The notes beneath the pieces are model-generated. The model made no database searches. It worked only from the letters and a program-made list of their open reading frames with translations, and was not told the origin of the DNA. From positions 406,463-430,908 of the forward strand of contig WELB01000072.1 of NCBI GenBank assembly GCA_009602725.1: 24,446 bases of DNA, written 5' to 3'. Position numbers and translations under genes: made by a program. This stretch comes from Spirogloea muscicola (taxonomy: Eukaryota > Streptophyta > Zygnematophyceae > Spirogloeales > Spirogloeaceae). Positions 1 to 9,300 of this stretch are shown one piece after another (within the stretch, counting starts at the first letter, position 1; the number at the start of each line of letters is the position of its first letter).

Positions 1-22
1 CGTAGCAGCTTTGTTTCTGTTA

Positions 23-135
23 CTTAGCGCTTCCCCTGGCCCCCTTCTCGTACTCTGTTCATTCTTTTTCGGGCTGGTTGTTCCAGCCCCTATTCTCAAT
101 GGGTGAGCACTTTCTTCGCCAGAGGAAGCGCTAAG
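23..135 (+). repeat. MITE-like element with 18-bp terminal inverted repeats
   Basis: This 113-bp unit begins at 23-40 with CTTAGCGCTTCCCCTGGC and ends at 118-135 with GCCAGAGGAAGCGCTAAG. The two ends are inverted copies with one mismatch in 18. In the middle a perfect 7-bp hairpin, GGGCTGG (71-77) and CCAGCCC (83-89), encloses a 5-base loop. There is no coding capacity. The structure fits a non-autonomous miniature inverted-repeat transposable element, but I see no convincing target-site duplication. Related partial copies lie at 3359-3412, 3645-3712 and 18961-19077. It lies just beyond the 3' end of the ABC1-like fragment at 176-424, and an analogous pairing occurs at 18961-19390. Confidence 0.6.
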
Positions 136-175
136 AAACCAAAGCACACAAAGAAAGAAAGCAGCTACAAATCAC

Positions 176-424
176 TCAGTAACCCCAGCTAAGCAGCCGC
201 AAATCAGAGAGGCTAGGGTCCTGGAAGTGGGTCCCCTGGACAGAGCCAGAGGCAGCAGCGAGGGCTCGTCCGGCACGAAGGTGCAGCGCACGGGCCATGG
301 ACCTCTGCAGCGAGACGGCCAAGCGCATGCGATACACTTGCGCCAGCGACCCGGCTGCAGGAAAGTCTACCGGTTCACCATGGAAGCGACGGGCGATTGC
401 GTGGCGGGCGAGCTGGTTAAGTAG
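176..424 (-). pseudogene. ABC1/UbiB kinase-like gene fragment, copy 1
   Basis: Read on the minus strand, 424 to 176 is open for 83 codons and contains GEPVDFPAAGSLAQVYRMRL. The AAGSLAQVYR part resembles the Ala-rich motif that ABC1/UbiB/ADCK atypical kinases carry in place of a glycine-rich loop. No KxGQ motif, catalytic residues or downstream kinase lobe is present, and there is an in-frame stop just upstream. The fragment matches 19118-19390 closely, including 25 identical bases (307-331 versus 19249-19273), and the plus-strand copy at 18105-18420 more distantly. The homology probably covers one exon up to RMRLA followed by former intron. I infer a duplicated or mobilised gene piece rather than a working gene. 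The family assignment rests on a short motif. Confidence 0.45.
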
Positions 425-524
425 CTAGCATAGGGCTCCGCTTTATGTAGCCTTGTTTATCCTGCACTACCGTCGCGCTTTTTCTCGTCCGCCTGAACAA
501 ATTATTGGCTTGAATAGAAAGAAG

Positions 525-590
525 AAAGGGCTCGCCCATAGAGAATAGGCCTCCCTTATACTTCATGCGCTCCGCGCGCCTTCTCCCTTC
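525..590. repeat. Fragments of two dispersed repeats side by side
   Basis: Bases 529-555 carry GGGCTCGCCCATAGAGAA, the internal end of the MITE-like family also seen at 3359-3385. Bases 561-587 (CTTCATGCGC followed by TCCGCGCGCCTTCTC) match the core of the 53-bp repeat found at 22435-22487 and, inverted, at 18773-18825. The two pieces are adjacent here and lie near each other again around 18770-18845, so they may belong to one larger degraded element. Confidence 0.4.
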
Positions 591-3358
591 TTCCGGGGCC
601 CCCTCCCTCTAGCCTTCTTCTTCTAGCCCGCACGATGCGGCAAAGGAGACCCTGGCCCAACGGTGGGAGCGGCTCCTCAAACGCCCCCACCCACGACATG
701 ACTCGTGGGGCCCAGACGGCAAGCCACCACGACAAACCACCCGCGCAGGCCACTGCAGACAGCATGCCTGCACGTGGACACCAGCCTTGCGCCGGTCACG
801 ACATGCGAAGATGCAAGGAAGCAGCACAATCGCGTGCGTGCCCCAGGCTTGCCTGCCCTGGGCTTGGCTCCTGCAGAGTTCACCGACTGCTTAGAGGCGG
901 TCGCGCTCTGCACGCGCTCGCGCGTGGGTACTCAAAGCCCTCTTCAGCGTGCTTTTCGCACAGATACCCTTGCCCCCCTAAGCCTAGGGCTTTGCCTTGT
1001 GAGGCCCCATCCTTCGCACTGGCTTTGCCTGGGCAATGTGCTGGCTTGATGTGGCTTTCTTCTCCTCATACAAGTCCCGCGCCCACTCTCTGCAAATCAC
1101 TGTCGCTTTGTCTAGCTGTTTCATATGTCTCTGCAACCTCAGCTTGCATACAGCAAATTTCAGCAATCCCCTGTGTGTCCTGTACGTACCAGTGGCAGAG
1201 AAACAATGAGTGCAAATGAAAACAATCTACTGCCCGCAAGGCTCAAGAATATATCTGCCAAGGCAGGCCATCCTGGGGTCTGATGCATGATGGAGTACGA
1301 GCACAATGCCACACTTTACGGCTAGCCTCTGCAGCTCTTAGAAGAGTCGTCGTGAGCCAGACCGAGCAGTCTCCACTTGCGGCTGCAAGCACAGTCCTGT
1401 ATGTCAGAGCTTCTCGATCTGCACAGAGCCAGTCAACAACTTTTGATCCCTGGTCGCTGTGCAGAATCTGTGAGCTGGCAGTCAATTTCGATCTGGTTAA
1501 GAAAGACCCCCAGCTTTCTGATCTAACAAAACGAATGGCTCAGTGCGGGCGGCCATGCTGATGCGCTGCTTCTAAGAGTTGGAAGATATGTTTTAAGAGC
1601 TACACCCATCTGATTTGGCTCAGGTACTTCATATCGCGTCTGCCAATGAGCACAAGCACAAAGCTTTTTAGAAGATCAGTCACTGAGCCAACTACGAAAA
1701 CACGACTTGATGAAAGCAACTTTGTTTGAAGACTGCAAGAAGGCGCACATGTCTGCATCTTTCTCCTTTTCCTTATCTACTGCGACTGTGCGCGTTGAGT
1801 AGCAACTTCACACTGCCTTCCGAGCTTCAGCTCGTCAAGTTGTGTGTGATGCGCGCATCCACAAGCACGACACCAATCGGATGTCCATTGGCCCTATCCT
1901 TCCCCTGGGCAGCTCTGCCAAGCCGCTTGCCGACTCTACTTTCTTCAAGGGAAGAGTGCTCAGCATACGCTCTATCAGGCTTTAGTTGCACTTGGCCCAC
2001 AAGATCCTCGGAGCACCTTGGCATGTGCAATATCTTAACGACCCAGACCAGCAATTTTGCTATGCTTCACTATGCAGTAAAATACAGGTCCTCATTCCAC
2101 CTCTTGGCTATAGCAGATTTAGGCTCTGTAAAAGTACTCATTAAAAAGCAGCGTCTTCTTCATCATAGTACCTCTGGAATAATAATGGGCAAAGGGCAGA
2201 TCAAGTGGTGTGAGTCTGACGATCTCTGAGTAAATGCGTGTACATGATTGTGAAGGCCGGGCCTGCTAGTGTATCCACGTCCAGAAGTCTACTTCAAGCA
2301 TTAGCAAGGAGCAAGATTTGAAAGCATTTGGCGCAAGCATGGAAGTATATGCCCGCCTAATCATGACAGTGTCTGGCGCTGTAACGCAAGATGCCATATG
2401 ACACGGATGCTCTCAATGATGACTCATTAAACACACCCTGTATCCATCAGTGTCAGCAGACTGCTGCTGGCCTCTCGACGTTGTCGCTTGCTTCTGCAGT
2501 GCACAGCATATTCTATTGTCAGCACTATTAAGCCGATGTACATAAATGTCAACATACTTATCAAGGACACTGCCCGCTTTAGTTTCTGAGCTGCGCAGAG
2601 ATCTCCTTACTACCTCATGGTCCCAGGAGACGCCTGACCAGTCTTTGTTTATCTGGCAAAGTACTGACCTCTACCACCAAAATAGCTAACACGGAACGCA
2701 TGATACTTCCTGCCGCTGAGATCAAGTATTCTCTAACAAGTACACTACCAGGAGCTCCCGGCCTGGTCACACTTTTACAATTTTTCTGAAGAACAAAGAA
2801 CTATCTAAGAGGGGCTAAGGTAAGAGAGCAAACGCTGTAACACAAAGGGAACTCTAGTATACACGAGTAAGTACATGACTGATATGATCTGGGTAGAATA
2901 TTAGTTTTTGGTTGTTACCACCATCTTTGATTCTTCTTCAAAGTTCTGCTTTGGTGGAAGTGGGTGCTGATACTGGATAGACAGTTTATCCTCCATTGAG
3001 CCGTTTTACAAGTCACTCAGGTGGAGCTGTGGATCTAGCTATTATAAGTTCACACTTATCAGAAATCTCTTCTAATCTAGGAGCGGATTAATTTCATTAC
3101 CACTTTTTTTTAATATGCGTGGTCCAGGTATGACCATACACAGATTACCTTTATTTGCTTGGTCTCGTTCGTTTACAGCTTTTCTGTTTTACTATCTCTA
3201 CCAGTATTAGCAGGTGCTATTACTATGTAACAGATCGCAAGCCAGTGGCCTGGCTTAGTGCGGGCCCAGCACGATGATGTATATGGGTAGAGCCGGGAAC
3301 GCTGCAACCTTGCCCGCAATCTGTAAGAAACAAATGAAGGTGGCGAAGGCTGTGATAG
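591..3358. other. Long stretch without a supportable gene
   Basis: About 2.8 kb in which no frame gives a recognisable product. Bases 635-1000 are GC-rich and open in several frames on both strands, which is expected of GC-rich DNA. A plus-strand reading around 740-985 has a protein-like composition (for example LAPAEFTDCLEAVALC), but I recognise no family and could not place convincing splice sites. From about 1000 to 3358 the DNA is richer in A+T. An open frame at 1726-2229 has low-complexity Ser/Leu composition and looks like chance. The stretch may be intergenic or may contain introns of an unrecognised gene. Confidence 0.5.
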
Positions 3359-3412
3359 AAAGGGCTCGCCCATAGAGAAGAGGGGCTGGCAAAGCCAGCC
3401 CAAAAAGAATGG
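3359..3412 (-). repeat. Partial copy of the MITE-like repeat, inverted
   Basis: The piece contains GAAAGGGCTCGCCCATAGAG followed by a perfect 8-bp hairpin, GGGCTGGC (3383-3390) and GCCAGCCC (3394-3401), with loop AAA, then AAAAAGAATGGA. This is the internal section of the element at 23-135 in reverse orientation. The terminal inverted repeats are missing. It is the cleanest hairpin of the family in the window. Confidence 0.5.
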
Positions 3413-3644
3413 ACTATGTCCAAAGCCAAAGAAAGAGATGCCAAAGAAGGACTACTCTACCAAACACAACAGCACACTAGGGAAGCTCAATACCCACTAG
3501 TGATGGGGTGGCTCACGGGTTAATGGACCACGGTCCAGAGGAGTCAACAAACGTATTCCACGCAGGAAAGCAAGCCACTATAGCTGCTCAGTAAATTCCT
3601 CTTCGTCATGAGGTGATGCCGGCGGTGGCACGTAGAGTCTTCTC

Positions 3645-3712
3645 TCTGTTCATTCTTTTCTTGGGCTGGCTGTTCCAGCTCATATCCTCAATAAGCGAGC
3701 CCTTTCTTCCCC
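3645..3712 (+). repeat. Partial copy of the MITE-like repeat, direct
   Basis: Bases 3645-3712 align without large gaps to about 56-116 of the element at 23-135. They include CTCTGTTCATTCTTTT, a weakened hairpin (GGGCTGGCTGTTCCAGCTC) and GCGAGCCCTTTCTTC. The terminal inverted repeats are not recognisable. With 3359-3412 it brackets a 230-base spacer in opposite orientation. Confidence 0.5.
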
Positions 3713-3783
3713 GCCGCGTGTCCTTCACCACCACCCGCTTGGCTCTGCGCAGGATGGCAAATGTATACTGGGCTGCAGGATGA

Positions 3784-4063
3784 CTAACAAGTACGCAGAT
3801 GATGTCCATTCGCGGATTCTGGCAAGGCCTTCCGCCAGAACGACCAGGCGCCCGGGCGCCGGCTGCGCCACCGGGCGGCCCGATGGCCTCCAAAGAATCT
3901 GAGGCCTGACGGATGAGTGGGCCCGCCGTTGGACGGAACGGCGGGCCAACGCCGGCCGGCGCTGTGCAACGAGGCGGCAACGCGGCCCCCCACGACCGTT
4001 GCAAGTCCCCTCACTTTTCCGCCCGCTGCGCCGCAGTTTCCGCCGCGGTCCGCGGCGCCGGTC

Positions 4064-4099
<36 letters not shown>

Positions 4100-4149
4100 A
4101 GAAGCTGCGGCAGCACTGCCATTGCCGTCGCCGCCATTGCCATTGTCGA

Positions 4150-4180
<31 letters not shown>

Positions 4181-4182
4181 AA
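3784..4182 (-). CDS. Possible first exon of an unidentified minus-strand gene
   Basis: This open frame begins with an Ala/Met-rich stretch and a Gly run (the antisense of the (CCG) tract). An Arg-rich, acid-poor part follows that includes KVRGLATVVGGRVAASLHS and LRFFGGHR, a composition like a mitochondrial targeting peptide. A donor-like CTGC|GTACTT lies near 3796. The block sits divergently from the BTB gene, mirroring the PEX14/NAA25 arrangement, which is the main argument for a gene start. Against it, two other minus frames (3725-3949 and 3606-4004) are also open, GC-rich DNA often gives long chance frames, and no downstream exon was recognised. Confidence 0.22.
4064..4179. repeat. Two (CCG)n trinucleotide tracts
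   Basis: Uninterrupted (CCG)11 runs from 4064 to 4096, and a second tract of about nine GCC units from 4151 to 4179. They flank a short GC-rich spacer. Similar tracts occur at 10727-10752 and 24397-24438, and a short one at about 19530, always near the start of a gene or proposed gene. They probably belong to 5' untranslated or promoter sequence. Confidence 0.85.
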
Positions 4183-4198
4183 GAGGGGGTCCCGTGAG

Positions 4199-4270
4199 CC
4201 CTAGAGGTCCTAAACCCCCGCCCTAGTCCTAAACCCCTCCCCTCCCCCCCCGCGCCCTCAGAACCCTAAA
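4199..4270. promoter_or_regulatory. Cluster of CCTAAACCC / telo-box-like motifs
   Basis: Three motifs related to the plant telo-box and Arabidopsis-type telomere unit lie within 70 bases: CCTAAACCC near 4209, CCTAAACCCC near 4228, and AACCCTAAA at 4262-4270. They are interspersed with C-rich sequence and lie about 290 bp upstream of the proposed BTB start. In plants, single telo-boxes occur in promoters of ribosomal and translation genes. Here they could instead be a degraded interstitial telomere remnant. No function is shown by the sequence. Confidence 0.3.
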
Positions 4271-4554
4271 TTCTCACCTCGCATCAGGGGCCTTCGTCTA
4301 CGCGCCGCCNAGCGGCTCCTCCGCCGCCGCGAGACGGCGGCGGCGACGTCTGGATGGCCTCCGTGGGCCACACAGCCTGAAGCCGAGCTGCCCTGCCAAG
4401 CCTCGCTGACAGCGCCGTCGCCGGATGGTGGTGCGACGGCAAGATAACCAGGGGCACTAACGAAGTTAATTGCACACTAACTGCTGATAATATGAATCAA
4501 TTAGTACTGCGGCCGGCTTATCCATCGCCTGTCGTCTCTCGGTGCGCAGGCCGG

Positions 4555-5628
4555 ATGCGGGACATGGAGGAGCCGGCGGGGCCCAAGGCCGCCGCCGCCG
4601 GGCCCGACGCCGACACCTCCATGGGCAGCCCGGACGGCCCCGAGCCGAGCGCCGCCGCCGTGCTGCCGCCGCCTCGCACGCCCGAGGGCCGCTCCGCCCT
4701 CCGGCTGCCCGTGCAGCGCTGTGGGTCTCCGCCGCCGAGCCGGCTGCTGCTGCAGCGGCAGCTCTTCCAGAGGGCCGACGGAGACGGCCAAGCCGCAAAG
4801 GCGAGACCCACAAGTCCCTCGCGCAGCAAGCGGCGGCGGGAGACGGTCCGCCTGAACGTCGGCGGCACGCTGTTCGAGACGTCGGCGGACACGCTGGTCA
4901 CCCGCGACCACCAGTCCATGCTGGCCGCCCGAGTGCTGCGCTGGCAGAGCGGCGCCTCAGACGAGCCTGGCGGCGTCGTGTGGCTTGACCGCGACGGCGG
5001 CCTCTTCGGCGACATACTGAATTACCTCCGGACTGGCCGGGTATTCCTGACCAAGGAGGGTGACCTCGAGGTAAGCCGCAAGCCATCACTTGCAGGCCTC
5101 CATTTGATTCAGCATTCAGTGTCAAAGGGCAATTGAGCATGTCCTTCAGCCTGCAGTTGAGCCGCAGTGCAAGTACTCTCCATCCTGTCACTGCCTCCTA
5201 ACATAGGAGGCCTTGTTGGAGATCACTGCCTGATTGCGACTTTGAAGGATGAAACGGCTGACAATTATGATCTTGGCTAAGGCTCAGCTCCATCATGATT
5301 CACAAAGTATGACAACTGACACCTTGGGAGACCTGTCCATTGTCAGGGATTGAAGTGTGAGGCTGAATTCTATGGCCTCAAGGGCCTGTCAGACCTCTGC
5401 CAAGAGCTGCTGGAGACACGCAAGCGCGAGGCTGCAGCAGCTCAATCACGGGAGGAGGCATCGGATAGCCTTGTCAAGGAGATCTTGCGAGAAGTGCGGG
5501 CGACCAAGGAAGCCATTCTGCTCGCGCTGTCTCAGCAAAGCCAGCAGAGCAAGGAGGCCATGCAGGCCCTGCTACATGCGCGCAGCGCATACGATGTCCA
5601 GGAGTTTCGCATAGATGAAGATTTCTGA
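4555..5628 (+). CDS. KCTD/Kv-T1-type BTB domain protein
   Basis: Two exons, 4555-5070 and 5347-5628, join in phase 0 across a GTAAGC...TTGTCAG intron to give about 265 aa. Residues 1-95 are disordered and rich in Ala, Pro and Ser, ending in a basic SKRRRE. From residue 98 there is a T1-type BTB/POZ fold: VRLNVGGTLFETS, then VVWLDRDGGLFGDILNYL and RTGRVFL. After the splice come AEFYGLKGL and a long helical, probably coiled-coil tail. Such BTB domains form oligomers and often recruit partners to Cullin-3 ligases; there is no channel domain. ATG 4555 was chosen because a good acceptor (CTCTCGGTGCGCAG) ends at 4549; ATGs at 4492 and 4564 are in frame. The partner and substrate are unknown. Confidence 0.82.
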
Positions 5629-6349
5629 GCCCAGCACACTGTGCACTGGAGAAGCCAGGTCGTTTAGCTCGGCAGAGGCTTTGCTTCACAGCTTTACACC
5701 CCTCTGTTACGACATGACCTTGCCATCTTGGTCTTCAGCTGATGGCTGGGCGCTTTCAGAATGGAGCTCACATCTCTTGAGATTCCTCTTGCCCTGTACA
5801 TTAGCTTGCTGATAAACTCTTGGTTCCACTATCGGGCGGATTCATTTGTGCTGGTGGCAACCGCAGCAACACGGGTCTTGATGCCAAGCTGGAGCACTGC
5901 TCCATGTGCAGGATACGAGCTTCATTTTGCCATTTGGAATGCCTTCTCTAAATGCTGTCAGTACCATTGCGAGATGCAACTATTACTTCACTACAAGCAG
6001 AGCAGATTATCATGTATGATCTTGGAGCTGCAAGGCGACAAGCCGAGTCAATCACACCTGCACACGCAAGGCGGGCTTGGCATCCCACAACGCCAAGCCT
6101 GGATGCCAGTAACAGTGTCCAATGATGCCAAGCAGATCAATACAGAGAGCTGATAACAACAATGCAATCACGTCTTTGTACAGTCCGCCCCAATCATAGA
6201 AACTTGTGGGAACAGAATGACGCTCCTCTGAGACGCTGTGCAGCAATCGGCTGCAATCTGTCTTAAGCGAGAACTCTATCCACGTGCCCACCATAGAGAA
6301 ACCATAGTGGAATTGGTGCATGACATCTGAAGCCTTGGTATTGACAGTA
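5629..6349. other. Tail-to-tail intergenic region between BTB gene and PEX14
   Basis: About 720 bp separate the BTB stop codon from the PEX14 stop codon, so the region should hold both 3' untranslated regions and cleavage sites. A 130-codon open frame at 5761-6153 has no recognisable domain, overlaps an open minus frame and starts without a CCG-rich leader, so I do not call it. No TGTAA-type poly(A) signal is evident after the BTB stop. Confidence 0.5.
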
Positions 6350-9300
6350 TTATTGGTAGGTCTGTATGGGTGCTTCTCCACCTTGCTCGGAGCCATGAAG
6401 CTGATCACCAGAGGTCTCAGCCTCCTCTCCGACCTCGGCAGTACCACCAACAGGCAACTGCTGGCTGGACTCCTGCCGGGCAGCATCCCTCTGGTCCACG
6501 TGCTGCTCTTGCCCATCTGCGGAGTACTCTGCAGCAGGAGGCTGAGCTTGGGCCCGTCGATGGTGGATCGCAGCAGCTGCCTCCGGCATCAGAGGCTGCG
6601 GGGCTGGTGGAGGCCGCCAGCCGGGCCGGCCACTGCGAGCCTCTTGTGCCCCGCCGCTGCCGCTCCCGCTGCCACTGGCGCTGCCTGCCGGCCCCAGATT
6701 TGGGTTGGAAGCAACGGCATATTGAGCGCCAAACAACGGCGTGTCTGCAGCCAGCGGCCCTCCCTGAGAGTGATCGAGCTCAGTGATGGTGACGCCACTG
6801 GGTCTGACAGGGGCGGGCTCCTGCAATGCAGCCTGCCTCCGCCACCATGGGACTGTAGAATCAGCTGCCGTTGCGTCCGGCAAGATGGTCGTTGCAGTAA
6901 CGTTGACCTTCACAGTGGGCGCTGCAGCCTGGCTGGCCGTAGCGGAGCCTGTGTGGTAGACGGGGGCAGTCGAGGGCTCGAAAGCCTGCGGGGCTGCGTA
7001 TGGTGGAAGTTGCGCTTGCTCCCACGGCTGTCCAGCAAGACAATCAGGAATTTAGACTTAGTAGAGTGGCTGGTCATCTCTCAGCTCCATCAACCCACGA
7101 ATGCACATCAATATGTTTCAGCCAGCTGGTTTTGCTCCAAATTTACTTAAGATGTGCAGAAATGAACACTACAAGAGATACAGAAGCAACTCCTGCATTG
7201 TCTTGCATGCCACTACTCATCCACCACCGACCTTAAGCGGTGGTCTCATGCGGGAACTAGAAGGCACTTGCCCAGGGTTGGGTGGCTTGTCATTGATCTC
7301 CTGTCACAGGTACACCACAGAAAGTGTCAAAGCAATAGCTGCTGCATGCTTGGTAGATTGCAAACACCATCTAAGGATATGCCTTGGTACAACAGATGAA
7401 AGGCATCATATAAGTGCCAGGCTGTGTTCGTTACCCGAATGCCTGGAGGCCTCTCTCCTCGCTGGACCATCTCTAGGACCTGAAAGTCGTGTTGGAAGGC
7501 AACTTTTACTTAAGCCAACAACACCTCTTGGTGTCAAAGACCACGTTGTTTCATATATACAACACCAGAGAAGGCTGTGTCTGACATGCAATTTGCGAGA
7601 GCGTGCAGATTATTGCTAGTGGATGGTCTAAGTTGAAAGTTACGGACATCAAGGTATGACTGAGGATGTGCGGCCTCCCCTGCACTCAAGAGACGGTTGA
7701 CGAAAATGCAGATCACATGGTCAGAAGCAATCAACACAGGAAAGGGAATAATACGCCCTCACCAAGTGGCCAGCCCTTACAACAATCCCAGATGAGGCAA
7801 GCAATTGGTGATCTGATCAACCGCTTCGAACTTTGTCACAGGTCTCTGTGTGATGTACCCCTGGTGTTACAGGAGGGGGCTATCGCATTACCAGCAAGTG
7901 GACTCTGCCCCTTTGGAGGTGCCGCCGACCTTGCTGGTTCAAAAACCTGCGGCAGCTCACAGACCAGGGACCTGCATTTAGGGCTATGATCACGAATATA
8001 TCTGCAAACCACTCTCCCACGGGGCAACCTGTGCTCCTTGATAGTCAGTCTGCACCCAACTGCTTCCAAAGCTCCATCTATGCAACTTGTCGACGCAGCA
8101 GCAGCAGTTATGACTTGTTTTCAGTCTATCGAGCACAGCACAGAGCTTTTCAGGCACACACACACCTGACCATCTGAAGGACCTGTACCGGTGGTCACGT
8201 TTGTAGGGGCAAATTTGAGAGACCCAATACTACCAGGTCCTGGTATCTCATGAGCTCCGCCAACTTGCGGTATCGGAGTAGCTGCTGCTGATTGGCTAAG
8301 CAAGAGCTCCTTGACTTGCGCAAGCTGGGCTTGAATACTGTCGAGGCCAGGTTGCTCGGGCTGCTTTTGATAAGGTTGCTCGGGCTGCTTCTGATACGTT
8401 GGTGTACTGCCCACGTCAGCCAGACCGTTGCGGACGTGCCTCAGCTCTGTCACATTCAAAGTTACTAAGTCTGAGGCTTACAAAGACAGCTTATAAGCCA
8501 GATGAGCGAAGAGCATGATGCAGCCCAAAAAGGCATGCAAGCCCATGCTGCATTACCTTGTCTCAAATCTTCGGTTGTCAGGCTTGCCTCTGCAGGAGTG
8601 CGAGGGGCTTCCTTTATGCCTGCCAACGCACTCTTCACCTCCAGTGTCTGTATCTCCAGGGCCTTGACAAGCTTGGCTAATATCTGACGGTCTGCAGCAG
8701 GCAACAATTTTGAGACCAGAGACATCCGAGGATGTAGCAGATGATGCGTTGTTCGGACCTACGCCATGTCTGCAACAAATCCAAGTGCTATGCCTGACAT
8801 AGTTGACAAATCATAACACATCATACAAACTGCAGTTTGCGTATTATGCAGAATTTAAGCCCAAGTGGGCAATGGCCTGCACTATGTTGCAGCCACATAC
8901 CGTCAAATCTTGCAGCAGACAGCTCCCTCACAGCTTCAGCGATGCTCATTGCTGCTGCAGAGGCTGATTGAGCAGCCTGCTCAGCAGGAGTGAGGACCTT
9001 AGGAGCAGGACTCTCTTCTTTCATCTGTTTTCCTTGTGAGTCATCCAGAATAAAAGCTCGCAGCCACGACTTTAAGCGGGGTAATATGAGCCTCTGCAGC
9101 AAAAGCAAGAAGCAAATGGGTCATCAGCAAGCTGTATAATTGAAGCCTTACATGCCACTCTGACCATGGAAAGAAGGCAACTCTCATGCTGCGAATAACA
9201 CTATATGGAGACCCATTGAGCAACACATGCAGCAAAAGCTGTCAAAAGCTAAGCAAATAAAGTCGATGATAGCCCAAGACTGCTGCTAGCTGCTCAGAAA

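Noticed and set aside
635-1219. 194-codon open frame on the plus strand
   Set aside because: Composition is Cys/Ser/Pro/His-rich and irregular, other frames on both strands are open over the same GC-rich DNA, and no domain or splice structure supports it.
1827-2054. Minus-strand 75-codon frame considered as a missing exon of an ABC1-like gene
   Set aside because: It lacks the KxGQ or LxxLH-type motifs expected between the N-terminus and the AAGSLAQ motif, and no splice phase could be tested.
1726-2229. 167-codon open frame on the plus strand
   Set aside because: Low-complexity Ser/Leu/Thr composition with no recognisable motif, overlapped by an open minus frame; looks like chance.
4466-5191. 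Several long minus-strand open frames antisense to the BTB exon
   Set aside because: They are shadows of a GC-rich coding exon whose plus-strand frame has a clear BTB domain.
5761-6153. 130-codon plus-strand frame between the BTB gene and PEX14
   Set aside because: No domain, no leader features, and it lies where two 3' untranslated regions are expected.
6320-7150. 276-codon plus-strand frame
   Set aside because: It is antisense to the last PEX14 exon, whose minus frame has conserved PEX14 motifs.
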